From: Myxococcales bacterium
GTDB taxonomy: Bacteria; Myxococcota_A; UBA9042
NCBI GenBank assembly: GCA_009692425.1
Contig: SHZF01000015.1
Location: 17,186-81,185, forward strand
Direction of reading: 5' to 3'
DNA length: 64,000 nucleotides
The notes under the pieces are model-generated. The model did not search any database. It was not told where the DNA came from and was given only the letters and a program-made list of their open reading frames with translations. The first letter of the stretch is position 1, and every line of letters starts with the position of its first letter. Position numbers and translations under genes: made by a program. This document shows positions 40,855 through 50,127 of this stretch, one piece after another.

Positions 40855-41178
40855 GTGCCCGGCAACGTCTTCACCAAGAATACGTGCGGCAGTTGCGAAT
40901 CTGGTTTCAAATGTGACAGTACGGGCCAGTGCGTCGCGTGTCTGCCCAACTGCAACAACAAGATGTGCGGCAGCGACGGCTGTGGCGGCACCTGCGGCGA
41001 GTGCCCGGCCGCCCAGTATTGCGCTGGGCTGATCGTTCCGAGCAAGTGCCAGCCGGCGTTCACCTGCCAGGGCCACTGCTTCAAGACGTGGTTCACGAGC
41101 GCCGGCCTGCCGTGCAATTGCAACAACCCGGATTTCGACGGGCTGCCCGCTGGCCCCGATGCGGCGGGCTGCAAGTAG
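40855..41178 (+). CDS. Short Cys-rich protein, possibly a gene fragment
   Basis: GTG start, no signal peptide; NTCGSCESGFKCDSTGQCVACLPNCNNKMCGSDGCGGTCGECPAAQYCAG resembles modules usually found inside larger secreted proteins. Confidence 0.5.
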   Translation: MPGNVFTKNTCGSCESGFKCDSTGQCVACLPNCNNKMCGSDGCGGTCGECPAAQYCAGLIVPSKCQPAFTCQGHCFKTWFTSAGLPCNCNNPDFDGLPAGPDAAGCK

Positions 41179-41407
41179 GGGGCCGCGCAGAGTTTGCTGC
41201 ATCGACTGCCATCCCGAAAGTCGGTTGGGACTCGCTGCAACCTCTGGACACGCCCGCCGCCCGTCCTATCCTGCGCCGCCCGCGGGAATGGCCGAAGCCT
41301 CCGCGCGGTTCTCCAGCCCGCCGCGTTGTCGGCACGCTGCGTTGTCGGCTCGCCGCCTTCCCGGCTCGCGCTTCCTGCCTCTCGCTCCCCGCCGCCCAGG
41401 TGACCCC

Positions 41408-42394
<987 letters not shown>

Positions 42395-42444
42395 CCGCAG
42401 CCTGCGTCCCGGAGTCATTGTCCCCCTGCTGCCTGCTTCTCTCG

Positions 42445-43383
42445 ATGCGTGCTTCGGAACCTGCCGCGATGGCCCTCCCGTCTGCTGAACTCTGGGATGA
42501 CGACGACGTCGGCGCCGACGACCTCTCGGTGCGCGACATCGAACTCAAGGCCCGGCGCCTCGTCACCGACACGATGGCGGGCCAGTACCACGCCGTGTTC
42601 AAGGGGCGCGGCATGTCGTTCGACTCCGTGCGGGCCTACCAGCCGGGCGACGACGTGCGGACCATCGACTGGAACGTGACTGCGCGCACCGGCGACGTCT
42701 ACATCAAGCAGTACGTCGAGGAGCGCGAATTGACCGTGCTCGTCGCCGTGGACCTGTCCGCTTCGATGCGCATCGGCACGCGGGACCGCAGCAAGCGTGC
42801 GATGGCGGCCGAGATCGCTGCGGTGCTCGCCCTGTCGGCCGTGGCCAACAACGATCGCGTCGGGCTGGTGCTTTTCTCGGACCGCATCGAAGGCTTCGTG
42901 CCACCGAAGAAAAGCCGGGCGCATGTGCTGCGGATCATCCACGAATTGCGGTCGGCGCGCCCGTCGAGCCCCCACAGCCGCATCGACGTGGCCTGCGATT
43001 ACGTCAGCCTGGTGCAGCGGCGGCGCGCGGTCGTGTTCCTGGTCAGCGACTTCGACTGCTCGGTCGAGTGGCAGCGCTCGCTCGGCGTGGTCGCGCGCCG
43101 CCACGATGTGGTGCCGGTGGCCGTCCGCGACCCCATCGAACGCGAGTTGGCCGACCTCGGGATGCTGCTGCGCATCGAAGACGCCGAGACCGGCACGGCG
43201 ATGTTGTTCGATGCCGGAACGCGCGCCGGGCTGGCGGCCTACCGGCAGCGGGCGCTGGTGGCGAAGGTGCGCACCGAGCAGCGTTTTCGCGCTCACGGAC
43301 TGGCAGACATTGCGGCCGAGGTGGGGGCGGACTACCTGAAGGACCTGGTGGCGTATTTCCGCCGTCGGGCGATGCGCCAATGA
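42445..43383 (+). CDS. DUF58 domain-containing protein
   Basis: GRGMSFDSVRAYQPGDDVRTIDWNVTARTGDVYIKQYVEERELTVLVAVDLSASM. Confidence 0.96.
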   Translation: MRASEPAAMALPSAELWDDDDVGADDLSVRDIELKARRLVTDTMAGQYHAVFKGRGMSFDSVRAYQPGDDVRTIDWNVTARTGDVYIKQYVEERELTVLVAVDLSASMRIGTRDRSKRAMAAEIAAVLALSAVANNDRVGLVLFSDRIEGFVPPKKSRAHVLRIIHELRSARPSSPHSRIDVACDYVSLVQRRRAVVFLVSDFDCSVEWQRSLGVVARRHDVVPVAVRDPIERELADLGMLLRIEDAETGTAMLFDAGTRAGLAAYRQRALVAKVRTEQRFRAHGLADIAAEVGADYLKDLVAYFRRRAMRQ

Positions 43384-45128
43384 GGACTCCGGTCTTGCAC
43401 AGCAGTAGGTCGAGGTGCTTGGCGCGGCTCGCGGGGCCCATTTGCGGCGCCTTGGTCGCCCTGACCCCGGGCGTGTGCGCCTGGGCCCAACCCGCTCCGA
43501 TCGTGCCGCCGCCGCCTGTGCCCCTGCCGCTGTCGGCTACGGCCACGCTGCCGACGCTGATGCCGCTGGCGGGCGGCGCTGCGGCTGCGATGGCCGATGC
43601 GCCCGCACCGGTTCAGGTGTCTGCGCGCCTCTCGAATCCCAACCCGACCTTTGGCGAGCGCGTGACCCTGCGCGTCGAACTGACGCACCCGGCGGACGTG
43701 CGCGTGTTTTTTCCAGGCCGGCCCAACCTCAAGCCGTTTCTCGTCGACCCCACCGAAGTAGGCACGTCGGAACGCAGGGAAGCGGGCGCCGCGGTGGTCG
43801 AGACGTACACCCTGCCGCTGCACGCCGCACGGCTGGGCGTGATGAAAACGCCGAAAATCGAAGTGCCGTGGCACAGGGTGACGGCGGCGGGTGGTGCCGG
43901 CGAATCGGGCACCGTCGTCGTGCCGTCGCTGAAGGCCACCGTGCGCAGCCAGTTCGTGTCCGAGACCGAGGTGGAACCTGCGCCACTGCCAGCGCCGCGC
44001 GCGCTGACCGAGGAGAATACGCCGCTCGAGATCGCGTTGCTTGTACTGGCCACGATGGTCGTGGCAGCGGTGCTCACCCTCGTGGGCCTGCGGCTCTACC
44101 GTTCGCGTGCGGCGGGGCGGCAGGCCCAGCCCGTGGTGGCGCCGCACATCGTCGCGTTTGGCCGCCTCGAGGCGCTGCTGCGGTCGGGCGGGCTGGATTC
44201 GGGGGAGCCGCGCGACGTGCTCGGCGAACTCAGTGAAATCCTCCGCGAATACCTCGGTGGTCGCTACCGGCTGCTGGCGCTCGACATGACGAGCACGGAG
44301 TTGCTGGCCCACCTCGAGCAGGTCGACCTGCGCGGCGTCGCGATGACCGAACTGCGCGACTTCGCGGAGACCTCGGACCTCGTCAAGTTCGCGCGCATGC
44401 CGGCGAGCGGCGACGAGATGCGAGCGCTCCACGGTGTGGTGCGCTCGGTCGTCGATCGCACGATGCAGACGGCCGAAGAACTGGACCGGCTGCGCCATGC
44501 CGAGGTAGCGCGACTGGCCCGCCAACGCCGCCTGCGCCTGCAGGTGATGGCGCCAGCCCCCCTGCGCGTACGGGCGCTGGCCATCGACGTCGCGCTGGGA
44601 GCGGCGGCTGCGGGCCTGCTGGCGTGGGTGGCGATCGATACCCAGAAGAGGGCGCTTTTCGATGCGGCGGGTGGCCTGCTCTTCGTGTGGCTGGCCATGC
44701 GCGACGCGGTCGGCGGCGGCAGTCCCGGCAAGGTGCTGACGGGGCTGCAGATTGCTGAGTTCGAGGACGCGGTCGCCCCGGCCAGCGGCGCCAATGGTCC
44801 CGGGCTGCCGGCGCTGCCGCCGGATGGATTTGCGCTGGCCCATGAACTGGAAGGTGCCCCGACTGCCCAGATGGCGCCCTGGAGCGCCCGGCTGCGGCGC
44901 AACCTCTTGCTGGCGGTGCCCGGCGCGGGGCTGGTGGCCGAGGCGTTGACGGCCCTCGCGCTGCCCGAACAGCGCAGGCTGGGCGACCAGTGGGCGGGCA
45001 CCCGGGTGGTCGACGCCCGCCACGGCCTTCGCTCCGGCAAGCCGTCGTGGGCACCAGCCGTCGTGTTGGCGCTCTTTGCGCTCGGCTGCCTGGTTGTGCC
45101 GTGGGTCCTCGGCGGGAGGCCGCAATGA
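43380..45128 (+). CDS. Bat-operon membrane protein (DUF4381/BatD-like N-part) fused to RDD-family domain
   Basis: N-part VSARLSNPNPTFGERVTLRVELTHPADVRVFFPG then TM and cytosolic DVLGELSEILREYLGGRYRLLALDMTSTELL; C-part RALAIDVALG...GGGSPGKVLTGLQI...RRLGDQWAGTRVVDAR. Confidence 0.82.
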   Translation: MRTPVLHSSRSRCLARLAGPICGALVALTPGVCAWAQPAPIVPPPPVPLPLSATATLPTLMPLAGGAAAAMADAPAPVQVSARLSNPNPTFGERVTLRVELTHPADVRVFFPGRPNLKPFLVDPTEVGTSERREAGAAVVETYTLPLHAARLGVMKTPKIEVPWHRVTAAGGAGESGTVVVPSLKATVRSQFVSETEVEPAPLPAPRALTEENTPLEIALLVLATMVVAAVLTLVGLRLYRSRAAGRQAQPVVAPHIVAFGRLEALLRSGGLDSGEPRDVLGELSEILREYLGGRYRLLALDMTSTELLAHLEQVDLRGVAMTELRDFAETSDLVKFARMPASGDEMRALHGVVRSVVDRTMQTAEELDRLRHAEVARLARQRRLRLQVMAPAPLRVRALAIDVALGAAAAGLLAWVAIDTQKRALFDAAGGLLFVWLAMRDAVGGGSPGKVLTGLQIAEFEDAVAPASGANGPGLPALPPDGFALAHELEGAPTAQMAPWSARLRRNLLLAVPGAGLVAEALTALALPEQRRLGDQWAGTRVVDARHGLRSGKPSWAPAVVLALFALGCLVVPWVLGGRPQ

Positions 45129-46255
45129 TGCCCGCGGCTGCTGGTTTCACGTTCGAGCACCCGTGGTTCCTGCTCGGCCTCGTGGCCGTGGGGCTCGCGG
45201 CGTGGCTGCGTTTGCGGAACCAGCCAGCAACGCTGTGGGTAGGCAGCCTGCGCACGTTTGCCGACGTGAAGCCGTCGTGGCGGGTGCGAACGGCTTGGCT
45301 GCCCGACGCGCTGCGGGTCAGCGGACTCGTGCTGCTCGTCGTGGCACTGGCGCGGCCACAGCAGGTCGACCAGGAAGTGCTGTCGGGCGAGGGCCTCGAC
45401 ATCATGGTCGCGCTCGACATGTCGGGCTCGATGAACGCGATCGACATGAGCGCCGACGACATCGGCAAGCTGCAGGCGGCCGGCAAGGAGCCCGACCATC
45501 GCTTCGAGGCGGCGCGGCGCATTCTCAAGGACTTCATCCGCGGGCGCAAAACGGACCGCATCGGCCTCGTCGTGTTCGGCAGCGAGGCGTTCCTGCGCTT
45601 TCCGCCCACGCTCGACTACGTGCGACTGCTCAACGCGCTGGACGGCCTTGTGCTCGACGATGGCCGCCGCTCCGCGCCCGGTGGCGACCACTGCCAGAAC
45701 GGCTGCACGATCGACGGCGGCGGGACGGCCATCGGCGATGCACTGAACCGCGCCTACCTGCGCCTGGACAAGGCGAAGTCGAAATCGCGCATGTTGATCC
45801 TCATCACGGACGGCAAGCAGGAGGGCGGCGCGATGGAGCCCCTCGTCGTGCCGAAATACGTGGCCTCCCTGCCGCCGAAGGAGCGCGTGCGAATGTTCAC
45901 GTTCCAGGTCGGCTCGGGCAAAGAGACGCGGCTGCCCGCTGTCGATCCGTTGCGGGGCCGCGCGCTCGTCGACCGATTCGGGCGCAAGGTGTACCAGCGG
46001 CCCGATCGACCGTTTCCGACGGACCCGGAACTGTTGCGACAGATCGCCAGCCTGACCGGTGGGCGCTTCTACGACTCGTACGACGCAACGAAATTTGCCG
46101 AAGATTTCAAAGATTTGGAGAAAACGACGTTTTCTGTGAAGGTCCACACGAACCGCCGCGAACTTTTCGCCGGTTGGCTCCTCGCGGGCCTGGCGCTGCT
46201 GGTCGCCGAGGCCGTCGGCCGCCGCACGGCATGGCGCGTGTTTCCGCACGCGTAG
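45125..46255 (+). CDS. VWA-domain protein, BatA-like
   Basis: N-term TM; GLDIMVALDMSGSMNAIDM MIDAS; IGLVVFGSEAFLRFPPTLDY; GGTAIGDALNRAYLRL; ILITDGKQEGG; C-term TM. Confidence 0.94.
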   Translation: MMPAAAGFTFEHPWFLLGLVAVGLAAWLRLRNQPATLWVGSLRTFADVKPSWRVRTAWLPDALRVSGLVLLVVALARPQQVDQEVLSGEGLDIMVALDMSGSMNAIDMSADDIGKLQAAGKEPDHRFEAARRILKDFIRGRKTDRIGLVVFGSEAFLRFPPTLDYVRLLNALDGLVLDDGRRSAPGGDHCQNGCTIDGGGTAIGDALNRAYLRLDKAKSKSRMLILITDGKQEGGAMEPLVVPKYVASLPPKERVRMFTFQVGSGKETRLPAVDPLRGRALVDRFGRKVYQRPDRPFPTDPELLRQIASLTGGRFYDSYDATKFAEDFKDLEKTTFSVKVHTNRRELFAGWLLAGLALLVAEAVGRRTAWRVFPHA

Positions 46256-46268
46256 GCACAAGGACGGC

Positions 46269-49200
46269 ATGCATTCGGATTCGCTGAGCTTTGCGCATCT
46301 CGACCGCCTGTGGGTGGTGGCGTTCGTCGTGGTCCTGTCTGTGTGGGCGACGGCACAGCACGCGGCCTTCGCGCGGGTGCTGGCGCGCATCGGCGACGGG
46401 CCCGCAGCACGCCGGCTGGTCGGCAACGTGTCGAGCACCAAGTCGGCGTGGAAGCTGGGCCTGTGGAGCGCCGGCCTCGTGTTGCTGGCGAGCGCCGTCT
46501 TGCAGCCGCGCTACGGCCTGCGGGAGACTGAGGTTTCAAACGCCGGCATCGACATCGTGCTGGCAGTCGATGCAAGCAAGTCGATGCTGGTCAAGGATGT
46601 CGTGCCCAACCGCCTGCAAGGGACGGTGCTCGAAGTCTCGGCCCTGCTGCAGCGCCTCCACGGAGGTCGCGTGGCACTCGTGCCCTTCGCCGGCATCCCC
46701 TTCGTGCAGTGCCCGCTGACGACGGATCACGAAGTGGTGCGGACCTACCTCGCCGACCTCAAACCCGAGGACGTGCCCGTCGGCGGCACGAACATCGGGC
46801 GCGCCCTCACGCTGGGCGTCGAAGCGCTCACGGGCGAACGCGAGCGCGCCGAGGCAGAGTTGCGCGACAACCTCGTGCCACAGTTCAAGGGCTCGAAACA
46901 CAAGGCCATCGTGCTTTTCTCTGACGGCGAAGACCATGAGGGCGGCGCGCTCGAGGCGGCGCAGAAGGCGGCCGCCCAGGGCATCAGGGTATTTGCTGTC
47001 GGCGTCGGTTCGGCGTTCGGCGACCCGGTGCCGATCCTGGGGTCGGACGGAGCCGCGACCGGCATCCAGAAGGACGAAGCAGGCAACCCGGTGTTCTCGA
47101 AACTGAACATGGAGCTACTGACGCAGGTGGCCGACGCGACGGGCGGCAAGGCGTTCCGCTACGGCAACAAGTCGGTGGCCGACGAACTTTTTGCAGCGCT
47201 CGACGCCCTGGAAAAAGCGGAATACACGGCACAGTACAAGCAACTGGGAGAGGATCGCTTCCAGTGGCTGCTGGGGCCGGCGCTGCTGCTGCTGCTGGGC
47301 GATACCGTCCTGAGCGCGCGGCGGCGACGGCGGCGCAATCACGGCGGCGCAGCGACGGCGGCGCTGGCTCCCGGCGCGGTCTCCGGCAGGGTCGCGGCGG
47401 GGCCGACTGCCGGTGCCCGGGCGGTTGCCGCACTGCTGGCGGCGCTCGTTGCGACGACGCTGCCGGTCCGCCCCGCTTGGGCCGTGCCGGGCTGGCTGCT
47501 GCGCGAAAACCCCGATGTCGCCGACGGCCGCGAACGGCTGACCCAGAAGAAGTACGGTGAGGCATTGCAGGCCTTCGAGCGGGCGCGCGCGAGCCGGCCG
47601 GAGCACGCGCTGCTGTGGTACAATACGGGCGTGGCCCAGGCGGCATTCGGCCAGTTCGAAGAGGCGACCACGAGCCTGGCGCGCGCGCTCGGCACACTGA
47701 AGGATCGGGACCGCGGCTTCGAGGCCGACATCCACTACGCGACAGGGACTGCGCAGGTGCAGTGGGCGCGCAAGCTGGAGGCCGAGACCCGCGCCGCGCC
47801 GCCACCACCCCCACCTCCCGCGGACGATGACGCAGTCGGGGCGACACCGCCGCCTGCCCCGCCTGTCCCCGCTCTGGCGACCGATGCCGTTGGGCATTGG
47901 AGGCTCGCCGTCGCCAGCCTCGAACTCGCGCTGCTCGCCGCACCGGAGCGAGCCGACGTGCGCCGCAATCTCGAATTCGCGCGGCTCGCCGCATGGCCGC
48001 CGTGCCGATTGCGCGACAAGGTGCACGAGCCGAACGACAGCCCGCAGCAGGCCAAGGCGCTGCCGTTTGCGGCCGACCAGCGCGAACAGGTGCTCGATTT
48101 GCGCAGCTGCGCCGAGGACACGGACCTGTTCGCGGTGCAGTTGGAGCCGGGCGACCGCTTCAGCGCAAAGGTAGCAGCGAAAGCCGATGCGCAGCCCCAG
48201 GGCGACCCCGACGAGGCGAGCGGTCCTGCCAGGCTCGCGCTGCGACTGCTGGCCCACGATGGCAAGGAGCAGTTACGCGGGCCCGCGCCCGGTGCTGCGC
48301 CGCTCGACGCTGTGGATCTCGGACGGGCGGATCGGCGCGAGGTCGTGCTGGTCGAGGTGAAGAACCCGGCTGAAGTTGAAACGGCCTACGACCTGACCCT
48401 GAAGCTGCTGCCCGCCTGCCCGCGGGTCGAGGACCGCTACGAACCGAACGACGCGCCCGAGTCGGCCAAGGCGATCACGCTCGGCGAGCCGATCAAGGGC
48501 CGGCTTTGCCCGGTGAACGACGACCACTTTGCGGTGCCGCTCGCGCCGGGCCAGGGCCTGCTGGCGGCCGTGAAACCCAAGGTGGAGGCCGGGTCGGACC
48601 GCGTCGAACTCGCGATCCTGGCGCCGGACGGCAGCGAGGTGGCCCACGGACGCGTCGGCAAGGAGGGCCTGCTGGCGCGGCTGCCGGCGGCGAGAGCGGC
48701 GGGGACATATGTGGTGCGGCTGCGCGGCGCAATCGACACGGAAGCCGACTACGAACTCGCTGTCCAGGTGCTGCCGCCGTGTTCCCAGCGCGACGACCCG
48801 TTCGAGGACAATGATCAGGCGGTACAAGCCAATCCCCTGGCGACGGAAGGGCTGAGTGGTCCCCTCGACGGGCTCCAGTTGTGCCCCGGCGACGACGACT
48901 GGTACGCGGTAGAGCTCAAGGCCGGTGAAAGCCTGTTCCTCGATCTGGCCGCCAACCTCGAAGCGGCACCGGATGCCGCGGACCTCGCGGGCCACCTGAC
49001 GGTCGAGGTCTGGGACTCGCACGGCACGCTGTGGTCGCAAGCGGTCGGCAGTGCCGCGGCGGCAGAGGCGGGCATCGCGCGCACGGCGGTAGTGTTGGCC
49101 CCGCCGCCGGGTACGTATCGGGTGCGCGTCACGGGTGGTGCCGTTGCAGCTCCGACCTTCCCGCTGCCGGAGCTGCCGCCCGGCTCGCTCGCACAGACGC

Positions 49201-50081
49201 CACGGGCAACGACAGTGCCTGCCCCGGACCCCACAGCACCCGGCCCGGACCCCACGGCACCCGGCCGCCCGGATCCCAAGGCGCCCGCCCCGGCTCCGAT
49301 CGCGCATGTCATGCTGCCGCCCGGTTGGCCCGCTCCGGCGGTGGACCCCGCCGCCGCGCGCCTCGACCTGCAATATTCGCTGAAGCTGCGCATCCTGCCG
49401 CCCTGCCCTGCCGGAAACGACGAGTTCGAGCCCAACGACGAGGCCAAGGACGCCAAGCCCCTCGAAGTCGGCCAGGAACAGTTGCTGCGGCTGTGCCAGG
49501 GCGACCGCGACTGGGTCGCAGTGACGCAGAAGGCGGGCCAGAACCTGCAGATTTCGGCACGCTACGACCTCGGTCCTGGCCAGATCGAGCTCGACGCGTT
49601 CGACGAAGCGGGGACCGCCTCGCTCGGCAAGGGCGGCCTCGTGGGCAGCGATCAGAAGCCGCGGCCGCTTGCCGCGAGCGACGATACACCTGCGGCCCGG
49701 CGCGGGCGCACGGCGACGGCGGCGCTGGCGGTGCCCGGCGGCAAGGCGGATCGGACGTTGAAATTGCGGGTCCAGGCCGCCGCGGGTGTGGAGAACTTCT
49801 ACGTCCTCCGGATCGAGGAGCCACCACCGCCGAGCGACCAGGGCCAGCCGAAGCCGAATCCGGACGAAGGCAAAGAGGACGACAAGAAGGACGAGGACGC
49901 CAAGAAGAACGAAAAGAAGGACCCGGAGAAAGGCGAACAGCCCCAACCTGCGCCGACCCCGGAGCAGGAGCGCCGCCGCCAGCAGATGGAGCGCAACGAC
50001 CACAACCCGAAGAACCTCGAGGCCCTGGAGGCCATGAAGCGCTCGCCCTTCCGCAACACGATGCCCGACAAGGATTGGTGA
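46269..50081 (+). CDS. BatB-like VWA protein fused to BatC-like TPR region and four EPND/PPC-like domains
   Basis: IDIVLAVDASKSMLVKDVVPNRL; LFSDGEDHEGGALE; TPR YGEALQAFERARASRPEHALLWYNTGVAQAAFGQFEEA; four HEPND/YEPND/FEDND/FEPND...D(D/R)xxAV modules; K/E-rich tail. Confidence 0.9.
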   Translation: MHSDSLSFAHLDRLWVVAFVVVLSVWATAQHAAFARVLARIGDGPAARRLVGNVSSTKSAWKLGLWSAGLVLLASAVLQPRYGLRETEVSNAGIDIVLAVDASKSMLVKDVVPNRLQGTVLEVSALLQRLHGGRVALVPFAGIPFVQCPLTTDHEVVRTYLADLKPEDVPVGGTNIGRALTLGVEALTGERERAEAELRDNLVPQFKGSKHKAIVLFSDGEDHEGGALEAAQKAAAQGIRVFAVGVGSAFGDPVPILGSDGAATGIQKDEAGNPVFSKLNMELLTQVADATGGKAFRYGNKSVADELFAALDALEKAEYTAQYKQLGEDRFQWLLGPALLLLLGDTVLSARRRRRRNHGGAATAALAPGAVSGRVAAGPTAGARAVAALLAALVATTLPVRPAWAVPGWLLRENPDVADGRERLTQKKYGEALQAFERARASRPEHALLWYNTGVAQAAFGQFEEATTSLARALGTLKDRDRGFEADIHYATGTAQVQWARKLEAETRAAPPPPPPPADDDAVGATPPPAPPVPALATDAVGHWRLAVASLELALLAAPERADVRRNLEFARLAAWPPCRLRDKVHEPNDSPQQAKALPFAADQREQVLDLRSCAEDTDLFAVQLEPGDRFSAKVAAKADAQPQGDPDEASGPARLALRLLAHDGKEQLRGPAPGAAPLDAVDLGRADRREVVLVEVKNPAEVETAYDLTLKLLPACPRVEDRYEPNDAPESAKAITLGEPIKGRLCPVNDDHFAVPLAPGQGLLAAVKPKVEAGSDRVELAILAPDGSEVAHGRVGKEGLLARLPAARAAGTYVVRLRGAIDTEADYELAVQVLPPCSQRDDPFEDNDQAVQANPLATEGLSGPLDGLQLCPGDDDWYAVELKAGESLFLDLAANLEAAPDAADLAGHLTVEVWDSHGTLWSQAVGSAAAAEAGIARTAVVLAPPPGTYRVRVTGGAVAAPTFPLPELPPGSLAQTPRATTVPAPDPTAPGPDPTAPGRPDPKAPAPAPIAHVMLPPGWPAPAVDPAAARLDLQYSLKLRILPPCPAGNDEFEPNDEAKDAKPLEVGQEQLLRLCQGDRDWVAVTQKAGQNLQISARYDLGPGQIELDAFDEAGTASLGKGGLVGSDQKPRPLAASDDTPAARRGRTATAALAVPGGKADRTLKLRVQAAAGVENFYVLRIEEPPPPSDQGQPKPNPDEGKEDDKKDEDAKKNEKKDPEKGEQPQPAPTPEQERRRQQMERNDHNPKNLEALEAMKRSPFRNTMPDKDW

Positions 50082-50127
50082 TCGCCGCGACCGTGGGGTA
50101 TGCAGGCGACGTGCGGGAGACGACGGC

